Counted from the stretch's first letter, positions 8,210-16,441 are shown. The stretch: 23,627 nucleotides of DNA from Desulfobacteraceae bacterium UBA2230 (GCA_002348005.1 DDYQ01000070.1:1089-24715); one strand, 5' to 3'. Translations and numbers: made by a program. Notes: generated from the sequence alone by a model not told the origin.

Positions 8210-9211
8210 ATGCGCTGGCACATCGCTCCAAAGGTGACCGAAATCCTCGCCAGAGGCGCCGCCAGTGAGGGAATCGACCGCGAAGAAGCCCTTACGCTGA
8301 TGGCTTTGCCGCTGCATAGCACCGAAAGCTATGCGCTGCTGGCGACGGCCGATCGACTCTCGCGCGAGAGTTTCGGCCGTAAAGCCGAGAATCATTTTCA
8401 TATCGGTTTAAACGTAGCGCCCTGCCCGATTAACTGCCGCTTCTGCTCCCTGGCGCGCAGCGCAGGCATCTTCGCCGAAAGCGTAGAGTACGACGAGGCC
8501 CGGATTGTCTCCTGGGCGCTTCAGGCCGAAAAACAAGGGGCCGACGCGCTCAATCTGATGACCACCGGCAATTTCCCGTTCGACCGGCTGCTGGCGATTG
8601 GACGACTGCTTCAACAGACCGTCCGCACTCCTCTGGTGGCCAACACCTGCGACATCGACCACCGCCAGGGGGAGGCGCTGCTGGCGGCCGGATTCGTGGG
8701 CGCCTACCATGCGCTGCGGCTGGGAGAAGGACATGATACGCCGCTGCCGCCCGAACGGCGCATCCGAACCATTCAAGTTCTGAAAGCGGTCGGGCTGCTC
8801 TGGATGAACTGCGTCGAGCCGGTCGGACCCGAGCACCGGGCTGAGGAAATCGTGGATCTGATGCTGCTGGCGCGACGCTATGGCGCGGTGTACAGCGGCG
8901 TGATGCGGCGCATCAACTTCCCCGGTTCACCGCTGGCCTCGCACGGCATGATCAGCGAACTGGAAATGGCCCGCCTGGTGGCGGTTTCCCGCCTGGTGAT
9001 GGGCGATACGGCCAAAGCGCACTGCACCCATGAACCGAACAGCATTGCGCTGATGGCCGGGGCCAATCTCTTTTTCCCGGAAGTCGGATCCAGCCCCCGC
9101 GACAATTGTGTCGACACAGCCGCGGGCCGGGGCGCCGACGTCGCCCGCTGTCAGGCCATGCAGCGCGAACTGCATTGGCGGCCGGAGCTTTCATCCAACT
9201 GTTTTAAATAG
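8210..9211 (+). CDS. Radical SAM protein of the biotin synthase-like (BioB/HydE/PylB) group
   Basis: A 333-residue radical SAM enzyme. The [4Fe-4S] motif is CPINCRFC (C72, C76, C79), and a BioB-like C-terminal region ends in LMAGANLFFPEVGSSPRDN near 281-299. It should cleave S-adenosylmethionine to a deoxyadenosyl radical; the substrate is unknown. By spacing from the first cluster, C147 and C201 line up with the BioB auxiliary-cluster cysteines 128 and 188. The third BioB cysteine is absent and the BioB arginine region instead reads AKAHCTHEP (C272). It is therefore probably not biotin synthase, and no other bio gene is nearby. AAGGGA precedes the ATG. The ABC importer genes follow within 16 bases and appear co-transcribed, so substrate or product is likely linked to the transported molecule. 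Confidence 0.85.
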   Translation: MRWHIAPKVTEILARGAASEGIDREEALTLMALPLHSTESYALLATADRLSRESFGRKAENHFHIGLNVAPCPINCRFCSLARSAGIFAESVEYDEARIVSWALQAEKQGADALNLMTTGNFPFDRLLAIGRLLQQTVRTPLVANTCDIDHRQGEALLAAGFVGAYHALRLGEGHDTPLPPERRIRTIQVLKAVGLLWMNCVEPVGPEHRAEEIVDLMLLARRYGAVYSGVMRRINFPGSPLASHGMISELEMARLVAVSRLVMGDTAKAHCTHEPNSIALMAGANLFFPEVGSSPRDNCVDTAAGRGADVARCQAMQRELHWRPELSSNCFK

Positions 9212-9227
9212 ACCGTACAGGATGGCG

Positions 9228-10172
9228 ATGAAGAGAACGATCCTTTGGGGCTTGATGGGGGCGCTGCTCGCCGCCGGAAGCGTTTCGGCGGACCGGGTGG
9301 TCAGAATCGGCACCTGGAAAACGGCCCAGACGCTCCAACCCTACTTCTATCAGCCCTACCTGGGCGAGCAGATCCGCTGCGACGTGCGCGCATTCACCAA
9401 TCCGGCCGATCAGAAAACCGCGCTCCTGGCCGGCAGCCTGGAGATGTGCGCCACCACCCTGGCCCACGCGATTCATTCGGCCGCCCAGGGCCAACCGGTC
9501 GTGGTAGTGGCTGCGGTGTGCAACAAGTGTTCGGCACTTGTAGTGCGACGGGACAGGTCCGTGGAACGCATTGCCGATTTAAAGGGCCTGAGGATCGGCT
9601 ACGTGCCGGGTACGATGCACGAGGTTCTGCTGCGCGAGGCTTTGACGCGCAGCAATCTTTCCCCGGAAAAGGATGTACGGCTGACGCGCGTCGATTTTTT
9701 CGACATGGGGTTGGCACTGGCCCGCGGCGGCATCGACGCCTTTCTTTCCGGCGAACCTTTTCCCAGCATCGCTGTGCACGAAGGTTACGGACGCATTCTG
9801 GCCTATCCCTACTTTGAAGATGCCGTAGGGGCGATCAACGCCGCGATGCTGGTTACCCGCGAGCGAATCGAACGCGAGCCAGAAATGGTGTATCGGCTGG
9901 TCAAGGCCCACGCCCAGTCCAGTGAACACCTGATCCACCACCCTCAGCAGTGGCTGGCAAAAGCCGCCGAGTTCGGCACGCCTGCGGCCGTTTTGCAGCG
10001 CGCTGCCGCCAACATGGAATTGGCCTGGATGATGGACGCAGCGTATGTGGCGCATGCCCGGGCGCTCGGCGCACGCATGCAGGCGCTGAAGATGATCGAT
10101 CGTCAGCCGGACTACGACCGGCTCTTCGATCTACGTTTCGTGGCGCAGGCCCTCAGGGAGCTGGACCGCTAG
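9228..10172 (+). CDS. NitT/TauT (NMT1/THI5-like) ABC transporter substrate-binding protein
   Basis: Periplasmic binding protein, 314 residues from ATG 9228 (another ATG two codons earlier is possible). A signal peptide spans residues 1-21 (cut near VSA/D). The mature protein follows the NMT1/SsuA pattern: VRIGTWKTAQTLQPYF, then AFTNPADQKTALLAGSLEMC, IADLKGLRIGYVPGT and the ALARGGIDAFLSGEPFPS hinge region. An unusual CNKC pair (C98, C101) sits in the first lobe where relatives usually have aliphatic residues, and C51 and C74 add to it, hinting at metal, thiol or disulfide chemistry. The family imports nitrate, taurine, sulfonates, pyrimidines or aromatic acids. The stop codon overlaps the permease GTG by one base. 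Confidence 0.9.
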   Translation: MKRTILWGLMGALLAAGSVSADRVVRIGTWKTAQTLQPYFYQPYLGEQIRCDVRAFTNPADQKTALLAGSLEMCATTLAHAIHSAAQGQPVVVVAAVCNKCSALVVRRDRSVERIADLKGLRIGYVPGTMHEVLLREALTRSNLSPEKDVRLTRVDFFDMGLALARGGIDAFLSGEPFPSIAVHEGYGRILAYPYFEDAVGAINAAMLVTRERIEREPEMVYRLVKAHAQSSEHLIHHPQQWLAKAAEFGTPAAVLQRAAANMELAWMMDAAYVAHARALGARMQALKMIDRQPDYDRLFDLRFVAQALRELDR

Positions 10173-10978
10173 TGGCCGCTGGCCCTGACAGGATCTTCAC
10201 GCACAGCCGTCGGCTGCTGCCCTGGCTGATTCCCGCAGCGCTGTTGCTTGTCTGGTTGTTGGCCGGCGTGAAATCCTGGATTCCCGACTACCTGCTGCCG
10301 CCCCCCGACCGCGTGGCCGCGGCGCTTTTCAGTTACATCTGCGCCGAACCGCACAGCACGCCCTACGCCGGACGATTCTGGAGCGATCTCCCCGCCAGCC
10401 TGATGCGGGTTCTCTCCGGGTTCGGTCTGGCGACCCTGCTGGCGCTCCCACTGGGCATTATGTCCGGTCGGGTCAGGGCGGTCGAGGGGCTCTTGAGCAC
10501 CACTCTCAATGCCGTGCGCACCGTGCCGGGCATCTGCTGGCTTCCGCTGACGCTGGTGTGGTTCGGGGTCGGCCGCGGCGCCACGATTTTTCTGGTGGCA
10601 TTGGCCGCCTTTTTTCCTGTTTACCTCAATGCCGCTGACGGCGCCCGGCGGATCAACCCCCTGCTGTACCGATCCGGCGCCATGCTGGGCATCGGTCCCT
10701 GGCGCGGCGTGTTCGCCATCCTGATGCCGGCCTGCATGCCGCAAATCATCACCGGACTGCGCCTGGGACTGGGCCTGGCCTGGGCCTACCTGGTGCTGGG
10801 AGAGTTGACCGGCGTCTCCGACGGACTGGGGGCGGTCATCATGGACGCCCGCATGATCGGCCGCATCGACATGATCCTGACCGGCATCATCGTCATCGCC
10901 GTGGTAGGGCGTCTGAGCGACCTGCTGCTCAAAACCGGTTTAAAGCTGCTTTTTAAAAGTGCGCGGAGGTTGGGATGA
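10172..10978 (+). CDS. ABC transporter permease, NitT/TauT type
   Basis: Inner-membrane permease of 268 residues with about six hydrophobic segments (LLPWLIPAALLLVWLLAG near the start). It has the binding-protein-dependent transport domain, including the cytoplasmic EAA-type loop around GIGPWRGVFAILMPACMPQI, which contacts the ATPase. I chose the GTG at 10172, which overlaps the stop codon of the binding-protein gene and has AGGGAG about 12 bases upstream. The open frame continues upstream but lies inside the previous gene. The downstream ATPase starts four bases before this stop (ATGA overlap), so all three transport genes are translationally coupled. Confidence 0.92.
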   Translation: MAAGPDRIFTHSRRLLPWLIPAALLLVWLLAGVKSWIPDYLLPPPDRVAAALFSYICAEPHSTPYAGRFWSDLPASLMRVLSGFGLATLLALPLGIMSGRVRAVEGLLSTTLNAVRTVPGICWLPLTLVWFGVGRGATIFLVALAAFFPVYLNAADGARRINPLLYRSGAMLGIGPWRGVFAILMPACMPQIITGLRLGLGLAWAYLVLGELTGVSDGLGAVIMDARMIGRIDMILTGIIVIAVVGRLSDLLLKTGLKLLFKSARRLG

Positions 10979-11748
10979 AACGACATCTGCAGCTGCTGCC
11001 GGCGGGTCGTTCGAGCGAACCGGCGCTGCAGGCCGAGCAGGTGGACCTGCAGTTTGATATGGCCGGCCAACCGGTAAGGGTGCTGCAACATATAGACTTC
11101 AGCATCGCGCCGGGCGAACTGATCTGTCTGCTGGGCCCCAGCGGATGCGGCAAAACCACCCTGCTGAACATAGTGGCCGGCTTCCTGGCCCCCAGCAGGG
11201 GGACCTTGCGCGTCTACGGCCAGCCGGTTGTCAAACCCGGACCGGACCGCTGCGTGGTATTCCAGGAGGATGCTCTTTTCCCGTGGCTCACGGTGGCCGA
11301 AAACATCGCCTTCGGATTGAAGCGCCGGCGCTCCAGGGCGGTGCGCGCCGAGGTGGCGCGTCATCTCGAACTGGTTGGGTTGAGCGCCTTCGGCAACTAC
11401 CTCCCTGGAGAAATTTCGGGCGGCATGAAGCAGCGCGTAGCGCTGGCACGGGTGTTGATCCTCAAACCCCAGGTGCTGCTCATGGATGAACCCTTCGGCG
11501 CCCTGGACGCCCAGACCCGCGAAGAGATGCAGCACTTGCTTCTGGACCTGTGGCGTGAATTCTCTCCGACGATCCTTTTCGTCACCCATGACATCAGCGA
11601 AGCCCTGGTGCTGGCCGACCGCATCCTGGTGATGGCCCGCCACCCCGGTCGCATTGCGGAACAAGCGGTGGTCGCTCTGCCGCATCCGCGCAAAAAGGAA
11701 TCCGAGGCCTTTCACCGCTTCTACGGCAGACTGCGCGCATTGCTCTGA
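10975..11748 (+). CDS. ABC transporter ATP-binding protein, NitT/TauT (SsuB/TauB) type
   Basis: Cytoplasmic ATPase (257 residues) that powers the importer. All motifs are intact: Walker A GPSGCGKT (54-61), Q-loop Q97, signature ISGGMKQ (147-153; Ile replaces the usual Leu), Walker B LLMDEP (168-173) and H-loop H205. The FPWLTVAENIAFGL stretch after the Q-loop is typical of the NitT/TauT ATPases. The first 20 residues are an extra tail before the fold. It is the last gene of the operon beginning with the radical SAM gene, and it ends 7 bases from the convergent Usp gene. Confidence 0.93.
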   Translation: MKRHLQLLPAGRSSEPALQAEQVDLQFDMAGQPVRVLQHIDFSIAPGELICLLGPSGCGKTTLLNIVAGFLAPSRGTLRVYGQPVVKPGPDRCVVFQEDALFPWLTVAENIAFGLKRRRSRAVRAEVARHLELVGLSAFGNYLPGEISGGMKQRVALARVLILKPQVLLMDEPFGALDAQTREEMQHLLLDLWREFSPTILFVTHDISEALVLADRILVMARHPGRIAEQAVVALPHPRKKESEAFHRFYGRLRALL

Positions 11749-11755
11749 CGATCGA

Positions 11756-12688
11756 TCAGGGTACGAACCAGACTGCCAGATCCTGTGCCTTTTGCAGCAC
11801 TTTGGCGGATACGCTGCCGAACAAACGGCTTTGACTGATCCCGCTCTTGCCCATCACCACGGTCCCGTAGCCGCCCAGCCGAACTTCGTCCAGAATCGCC
11901 TTGGCTGTCAGGAGACCCCCTGATACGGTTTTCAGCGCAACGCGATCCTCCTCGATCCCGCATTTGGTCAGGATGGCCTTCGCCTGGCCACAAAAGTTTT
12001 CGATACAGCGACGGTCGGCATCCAGCACAATGGCTTCTACCTCGGGCTCCTCGGGATCCGCCGGATCGATGGTGCAGTATTCCTGAAGGCGGGGTTGTAC
12101 ATGCAGCATTTGGATCCGGCTCCGGCACTCTCCGCCGAGCATGAAAGCCACATGATCCAAGGCGCGCAGGCTGCCGGGAGAGCCGTCTACGGCCAGCAGA
12201 ACGGAAGTGGCGCTGACATCGCCGTCCACGATCCAGATGGGCGTCAGCGTGGAGTGGTTGACCAGGTTGGCGGTCACGCTGCCGGTGAAGAGTTCCTGCA
12301 GGTAAGTGACGCCGCGCCGCCCGACCAGTATGGCGTCGTAGGCCGCGGCCTGGCTCAGGGTCAGGATGTCGTCGGCCACGGCGAGATGTCGCGGCCGGGT
12401 TTGAGCGGAGAAACGCTCGGGAGCAAGGCCAAAACGGACCAACTGCTCCCGGTACTTTTCAAGCAGTTCGTGGGCGGCACTCTGATTTTTGCGCAGAAGG
12501 CGTTCGAGGTCGCTGCGGGCCTTGGCGCTGCGCTCGGCTTCCTCCAGCAAATAACCTGAAACGGCAGGTTGGATATACAGCAGGTCGTAATGCATTTCCG
12601 GAATTTCCGCCGCCAGTCTCGCGGCGTAGCCCAGGGCCCGGGAGGCCTGCAGTGAGTTGTCGATGGCGATCAGCACTTTTTTCTTCAT
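11756..12688 (-). CDS. Tandem universal stress protein (two UspA domains)
   Basis: Cytoplasmic protein of 310 residues made of two UspA folds. Domain 1 (1-157) starts KVLIAIDNS and has the full ATP-binding signature G-2x-G-9x-GS (G123, G126, G136-S137). Domain 2 (about 160-310) starts SVLLAVDGSPGS and has G280, G283 and G291-S292, with seven rather than nine residues in the second spacer, so nucleotide binding there may be altered. Such proteins help cells survive starvation or stress. GAGGAG lies directly upstream of the ATG at 12688. It is monocistronic as far as can be seen, with 191 bases back to the KbaZ-like gene. Confidence 0.92.
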   Translation of the reverse strand: MKKKVLIAIDNSLQASRALGYAARLAAEIPEMHYDLLYIQPAVSGYLLEEAERSAKARSDLERLLRKNQSAAHELLEKYREQLVRFGLAPERFSAQTRPRHLAVADDILTLSQAAAYDAILVGRRGVTYLQELFTGSVTANLVNHSTLTPIWIVDGDVSATSVLLAVDGSPGSLRALDHVAFMLGGECRSRIQMLHVQPRLQEYCTIDPADPEEPEVEAIVLDADRRCIENFCGQAKAILTKCGIEEDRVALKTVSGGLLTAKAILDEVRLGGYGTVVMGKSGISQSRLFGSVSAKVLQKAQDLAVWFVP

Positions 12689-12879
12689 GGTCTCCTCTTT
12701 TCTTGGGGGGTTAAGGCCGTGACGGCTGAAAGAAAGTGTCCCGTCCGGCGCATGATTTCGGGTGGCCGCCTTTGCGGTCACCCTCCCAAACCTTACCCGG
12801 CATCTTTCGCAACACGGCCCCGATATTCCGGCATCGCGGCAAGTGCTGAGCTCCGCCCTGGAGGAATGTTCGCCGTTGG

Positions 12880-14193
12880 TTATCCCGGGGCTTGATCCTG
12901 ACGACCGCGTTCGGCGTACGCATCCAGATAGGGCACGAGTATGGCGCGAATGCGCTGACGAATGATATCGCGCGGGTCGGCATCGATTGCGCCGGAATGC
13001 ATTGCGGGATAAAGATCGGGCAGGAACTGACGCAGAAGCGCCTGCGGTATGGGCCGATTCAGGTTCTGAATTAGACGATTGACCGCTTGCATGGCCTCGG
13101 GCTCGGACCAGTAATAGCGTATGCGGTCGCGGAAGCTGAAATGGCGCAGAAAGCGCAGGTCATCGGATTCACCGGTGTAGTGGCGCTTCCAATGTTCCGG
13201 GCGATTCAGCATCAGCGTTTCCATGACATTCGGCAGGTGCGAGCAATAACGCAATCCCGGCCGCAGTCCTTCGATCTGGCTCAAGGCATACAGTGCCTCA
13301 CGCAAAGCAAAGGTGAGGCACGGCCCGATCTTGACAATCGCAAAATGATCCCGGATCATTTGCGCCAACGCTGGAGCGGTCTGATAATCACCGGCATGCA
13401 CCTCGAAGGTCATTGACCCGGGAAGGCGTCCGTGAACCGCGGCGAGCGCCTGCGCGGCCTCTGTCCGGTACGGCGCAATGCGACGGTCGCCGAAATCAAT
13501 CCCCGGCTGAACCACTACGGCGAGGACGCGGTCCCACGCCTCGGAAAGACCGGCGCGCCGGAACTCGACGGCGAATTGATCGATCGTGGCCAACAGCTCG
13601 GACGGTTCGGTGATGCGCACATGCGATGAATCATCCAATCCTCCGCCGGGCAGGGGTACTTCGGTGCCGATGACATAGAGCGGGGGCGCTGCATTCAGCT
13701 GCGCGGCCGTCTCTTCGGCGACCCGGCAAAGCCCAACAGCACGCTGCGCGGCGATTTTCGTCGGCAGTTCCGCACCTATATCGTCGGCACAAGGGGTGGC
13801 CGTATCGAGATGGATTTTCTGAAAACCAGCCCTGACGCATTCTCTGGTAAGCACCATGGCGGAGAGCATGGCTTTTTCGGCCGACAGGCGCCGCCATGCG
13901 TGAGGCCCGAGGTGATCCGCGCCCAACACGACCCGTTCGGAGGGAAGCCTCGCCGCCGCTGCCAATTGGGCGACAAAGGTGGCGAAGTCCGCGGGTGTCA
14001 TCCCGGTGTACCCTCCGGTTTGATTGACCTGGTTGGCTGTAGCCTCGATCAGCAGCGAACCCTCACGCTCGCGCATCTCTCCCATCGCCGCCCGCAGCAC
14101 CAAAGGGTGAGCCGAACATACCGCGACAATGCCGCCTCCCGTTCCAAGATGCCGGTCGCGCAGTCCGATAAGCGGATGATCATTCAAATCCAT
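12880..14193 (-). CDS. Class II D-tagatose-bisphosphate aldolase non-catalytic subunit family (KbaZ/GatZ-like)
   Basis: A 437-residue protein matching the KbaZ/GatZ family. It has CSAHPLVLRAAM, LLIEATANQVNQTGGYTGM, LGADHLGPHAW and KIHLDTATPCADD in order, then VIGTEVPLPGG and FEVHAGDYQT. In E. coli these proteins stabilise the catalytic aldolase subunit (KbaY/GatY) that splits tagatose-1,6-bisphosphate. No KbaY/GatY gene, kinase or sugar transporter is adjacent, so the function here may differ from galactitol or N-acetylgalactosamine breakdown. I chose ATG 14193 (GGGGAG upstream); the frame continues further upstream without family character. It is divergent from an unrecognised gene across 168 bases. 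Confidence 0.88.
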   Translation of the reverse strand: MDLNDHPLIGLRDRHLGTGGGIVAVCSAHPLVLRAAMGEMREREGSLLIEATANQVNQTGGYTGMTPADFATFVAQLAAAARLPSERVVLGADHLGPHAWRRLSAEKAMLSAMVLTRECVRAGFQKIHLDTATPCADDIGAELPTKIAAQRAVGLCRVAEETAAQLNAAPPLYVIGTEVPLPGGGLDDSSHVRITEPSELLATIDQFAVEFRRAGLSEAWDRVLAVVVQPGIDFGDRRIAPYRTEAAQALAAVHGRLPGSMTFEVHAGDYQTAPALAQMIRDHFAIVKIGPCLTFALREALYALSQIEGLRPGLRYCSHLPNVMETLMLNRPEHWKRHYTGESDDLRFLRHFSFRDRIRYYWSEPEAMQAVNRLIQNLNRPIPQALLRQFLPDLYPAMHSGAIDADPRDIIRQRIRAILVPYLDAYAERGRQDQAPG

Positions 14194-14361
14194 TTTTCTC
14201 CCCCGCGGTAGTTCGGTTTGGCCCAATTCGGCTGCGGGCTTGCCGGGGCTTTGCATTCTGCGCGCGGTTGGAATATGTTTTTGGTGGCACCCGTGTCCGC
14301 CACCCGGCAGATGGATAAAGATAAAAGCCGACAGGACTTTCACAAGGATCAAGCACAACCA

Positions 14362-14901
14362 ATGTCAAAACGAAACACAATTAAAAAAGAACTCGAGCAG
14401 GCCGGAGCCGACCTGTTCAATTATGCCATCGATCGCGAGGATGTGAAGTATCTTTTGGCCCACCTGCCCAAAGAATCTTCCGCTGCGCCGGCCAAAGTCG
14501 AATATGAGCTGCAGATTCTGAAAATCGTCACGGTCGGGTGGGGCATCTCGTATTATCTGCGTCATTCGGCCTGGAAGTCAGCGCTGCTGGAAATGTTCTG
14601 GCAGGCGGTTCAGCAGTTCGCCCTCAATCTCTCGCACGCCAGCGGCCAGATGACCGGCCGATCGATCGACTACTTCGCGGTCTTAAAAGAACGCCTCGAC
14701 CGCTATGTCGCGGCACTGACCGCACAGCCTGGCGCGCCGGAGCCGGCGCGTGTGATCGGCCCCGAATTCGCAAGGGCCTGCGGCCGGGAGGACGACCTTT
14801 TCGCCTTCATGACCGGCTCCAAAATGTTCCTCTCGGCGACCGGACGGGTCGAGCAGTACCTGCGTGCACTGGGTCTGACCGCTGCTGGAGATGCAAGATA
14901 A
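14362..14901 (+). CDS. Conserved-looking hypothetical cytoplasmic protein
   Basis: A 179-residue soluble, helix-rich protein that I do not recognise. It starts MSKRNTIKKELEQAGADLFNY, has a central WGISYYLRHSAWKSALLEMFW segment with many aromatics, and contains single cysteines rather than motif pairs. There is no signal peptide. I chose ATG 14362, with AAGGATC about 14 bases upstream; the frame extends to 14218 but that part overlaps the leader of the divergent KbaZ-like gene. It is flanked by convergent alaC (118 bases away), and that gap holds no clear terminator. Coding is likely from the even, charged composition. Confidence 0.65.
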   Translation: MSKRNTIKKELEQAGADLFNYAIDREDVKYLLAHLPKESSAAPAKVEYELQILKIVTVGWGISYYLRHSAWKSALLEMFWQAVQQFALNLSHASGQMTGRSIDYFAVLKERLDRYVAALTAQPGAPEPARVIGPEFARACGREDDLFAFMTGSKMFLSATGRVEQYLRALGLTAAGDAR

Positions 14902-15019
14902 AATCGCGCCAGCCGGGCCCGCGAGAGAATGGCCGCGAAGGAGAGCATCACGGCGCTGATGATGATCCACAGTTCTTCGGGTCAGCCCTACGGCGGTGCG
15001 GTTACCCCCCATCAGGATG

Positions 15020-16234
15020 TCAGGCTGCGTCAGGTTTCTCTTCGAGGGCCTGCATGGCCCGTTTCATCTGGCGCAGGGCCTGACGGATGCGATGTTCGTT
15101 CTCGACCAGGGCAATGCGCACGCAGCCTTCGCCTTCTTCACCAAAACCGATGCCCGGTGCAAGGGAAACATTGGCCTGGTCCATCATGTGGATGCAAAAC
15201 TGCATCGAACCGATACGGGCATAGGGTTCCGGAATCCTGGCCCATACGAACATGCCCGCTTTGGGCGGGGTGACCGGCCAGCCGATGCGTTCCAATCCCT
15301 CGCACAGCACATCGCGGCGGCTCTGATAAATAGCAGCCTGACGCACAATGTCTTCTTCGCAATGGCGCAGCGCCACAATACCCGCAATCTGGATGGCCGA
15401 AAAGATACCGTAATCGTAATAGCCCTTGATCTTACGCAAACCGGCCACCATCTCGCTGTTGCCTACACAATATCCCAGACGCCAGCCGGCCATGTTGTAC
15501 GTTTTGGAAAAAGATCCGAACTCCACGCCCACATCGCGGGCGCCGGGAACCTGCATAAAGCTGGGGGCCTGGTAACCGTCGAAAGCCACCCGGGCATATG
15601 CAAAATCGTGAATCACCATGAAGCCGTACTTTTTGGCCAGCGCCACCACGCGCTCGAAAATCGCCATGCTCCCCAACGCCGAGGTGGGGTTGTGGGGGTA
15701 ATTGAGAATCAGAACCTTGGGTCGGGGATAGACATTGCCGCACATCGTCTCGATTCGCGCAAGGAACGTTTCTTCCGGCGTAAGGGGAATGCGCAGCACG
15801 CTGCCGCCGGCAATGATGGCGGCGTATATATGCACCGGAAAAGCCGGCGCCGGCACCAGCACCGTATCGCCGGGACCGATCAATGCCAGGGCGAGATGTG
15901 AAATGCCCTCTTTGGAGCCGATGGTGCAGATTACTTCGGCATCGGCGTCCAGGTTGACGCCATAATCAACGGCGTACTTTTTAGCGAGTTCCCGGCGCAG
16001 GTTGCGCATGCCGTCAGCAGCCGGGTAGCGGTGCGTCTTGGGATCGTTGGTGACCTCCACCAATTTCTCGATCACCGGCTGGGGGGCCGGATCCACCGGA
16101 TTGCCCATGCCCAGATCGATTACATCGTCACCATTCCAGCGTTTTTCCGTTTTCATCTTGTTGATCATGCCGAACAGATACGGCGGCAGCTGTGACATAC
16201 GGCGTGCGAATTGGATGTGGGACGTTTCAGTCAT
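15020..16234 (-). CDS. alaC: Alanine aminotransferase, AlaC-like (class I/II PLP enzyme)
   Basis: Cytoplasmic PLP-dependent transaminase of 404 residues that very likely interconverts pyruvate/glutamate and alanine/2-oxoglutarate. It tracks E. coli AlaC closely by eye: LPPYLFGMI near the start, VIDLGMGNP (38-46), TIGSKEGISHL (104-114), NYPHNPT (178-184), IHDFAYA (208-214), the PLP lysine K244 in SFSKTYNMAGWRLGY, and the carboxylate-binding R373 (CVRIALVEN). LL-diaminopimelate aminotransferase is a related alternative. AAGGAGG (16249-16243) lies 8 bases before the ATG. Upstream are a consensus promoter, a short Ala-rich reading frame and an intrinsic terminator, which point to attenuation control. 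Confidence 0.9.
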   Translation of the reverse strand: MTETSHIQFARRMSQLPPYLFGMINKMKTEKRWNGDDVIDLGMGNPVDPAPQPVIEKLVEVTNDPKTHRYPAADGMRNLRRELAKKYAVDYGVNLDADAEVICTIGSKEGISHLALALIGPGDTVLVPAPAFPVHIYAAIIAGGSVLRIPLTPEETFLARIETMCGNVYPRPKVLILNYPHNPTSALGSMAIFERVVALAKKYGFMVIHDFAYARVAFDGYQAPSFMQVPGARDVGVEFGSFSKTYNMAGWRLGYCVGNSEMVAGLRKIKGYYDYGIFSAIQIAGIVALRHCEEDIVRQAAIYQSRRDVLCEGLERIGWPVTPPKAGMFVWARIPEPYARIGSMQFCIHMMDQANVSLAPGIGFGEEGEGCVRIALVENEHRIRQALRQMKRAMQALEEKPDAA

Positions 16235-16279
16235 CGGAAGGGCCTCCTTTCTTCATCCGGGAAGTGTTCCCCGGAAATT

Positions 16280-16310
16280 AAAAACCCCGGATCAGGCTTG
16301 CGATCCAGGG
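16280..16310 (-). terminator. Intrinsic terminator in the alaC leader (attenuator)
   Basis: On the minus strand CCCTGGATC (16310-16302) pairs with GATCCGGGG (16293-16285), nine pairs with one G-U, around an 8-base loop, followed directly by five T (16284-16280). This is a canonical intrinsic terminator located between the alaC promoter and the alaC start, 46 bases before the ATG, where it would prematurely stop alaC transcription. The loop base run AAGCCTG is complementary to CAGGCTT inside the leader peptide frame (16406-16400), a possible alternative pairing. Confidence 0.8.
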
Positions 16311-16372
16311 CAGGAAGCGTACCGCCGCGGACCGTGCTTTACAGCCCGTGCGGTGTTTCGGTTCGACTGGGT

Positions 16373-16441
16373 TCAGCCGGTGACCGCCGCCCGAGCTGAA
16401 AGCCTGGCGGCAGCGGCATTGAGAAGCGATAGTAAGTGCAT
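16373..16441 (-). CDS. Putative alaC leader peptide, Ala-rich (22 codons)
   Basis: A 22-codon frame from ATG 16441 to TGA 16373, starting about 24 bases after the predicted transcription start. Seven codons are alanine, including four in a row (residues 9-12) and a later pair; five are leucine. The start has GGA about 7 bases upstream. The stop lies 63 bases before the terminator hairpin. Known attenuation leaders (for example of trp, his and leu operons) encode short peptides rich in the regulated amino acid; this one precedes the gene for alanine synthesis. The Ala codons GCC GCT GCC GCC can pair with the later GGCGGC run, giving a hairpin within the frame. Translation is inferred, not shown. 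Confidence 0.65.
   Translation of the reverse strand: MHLLSLLNAAAARLSARAAVTG

Noticed and set aside
12760..12783. GC-rich stem-loop (GGGTGGCCGC / GCGGTCACCC) between the Usp and KbaZ-like genes as a terminator
   Set aside because: It lacks a T-run on either strand, and on the minus strand, which carries both genes, the stem has a mismatch; the remainder of the 12689-12879 gap shows nothing else.
14683..15012. Minus-strand frames with a membrane-like stretch opposite the end of the 14362 gene
   Set aside because: They overlap a better plus-strand gene, have no ribosome-binding site and no downstream partner; treated as shadow frames.
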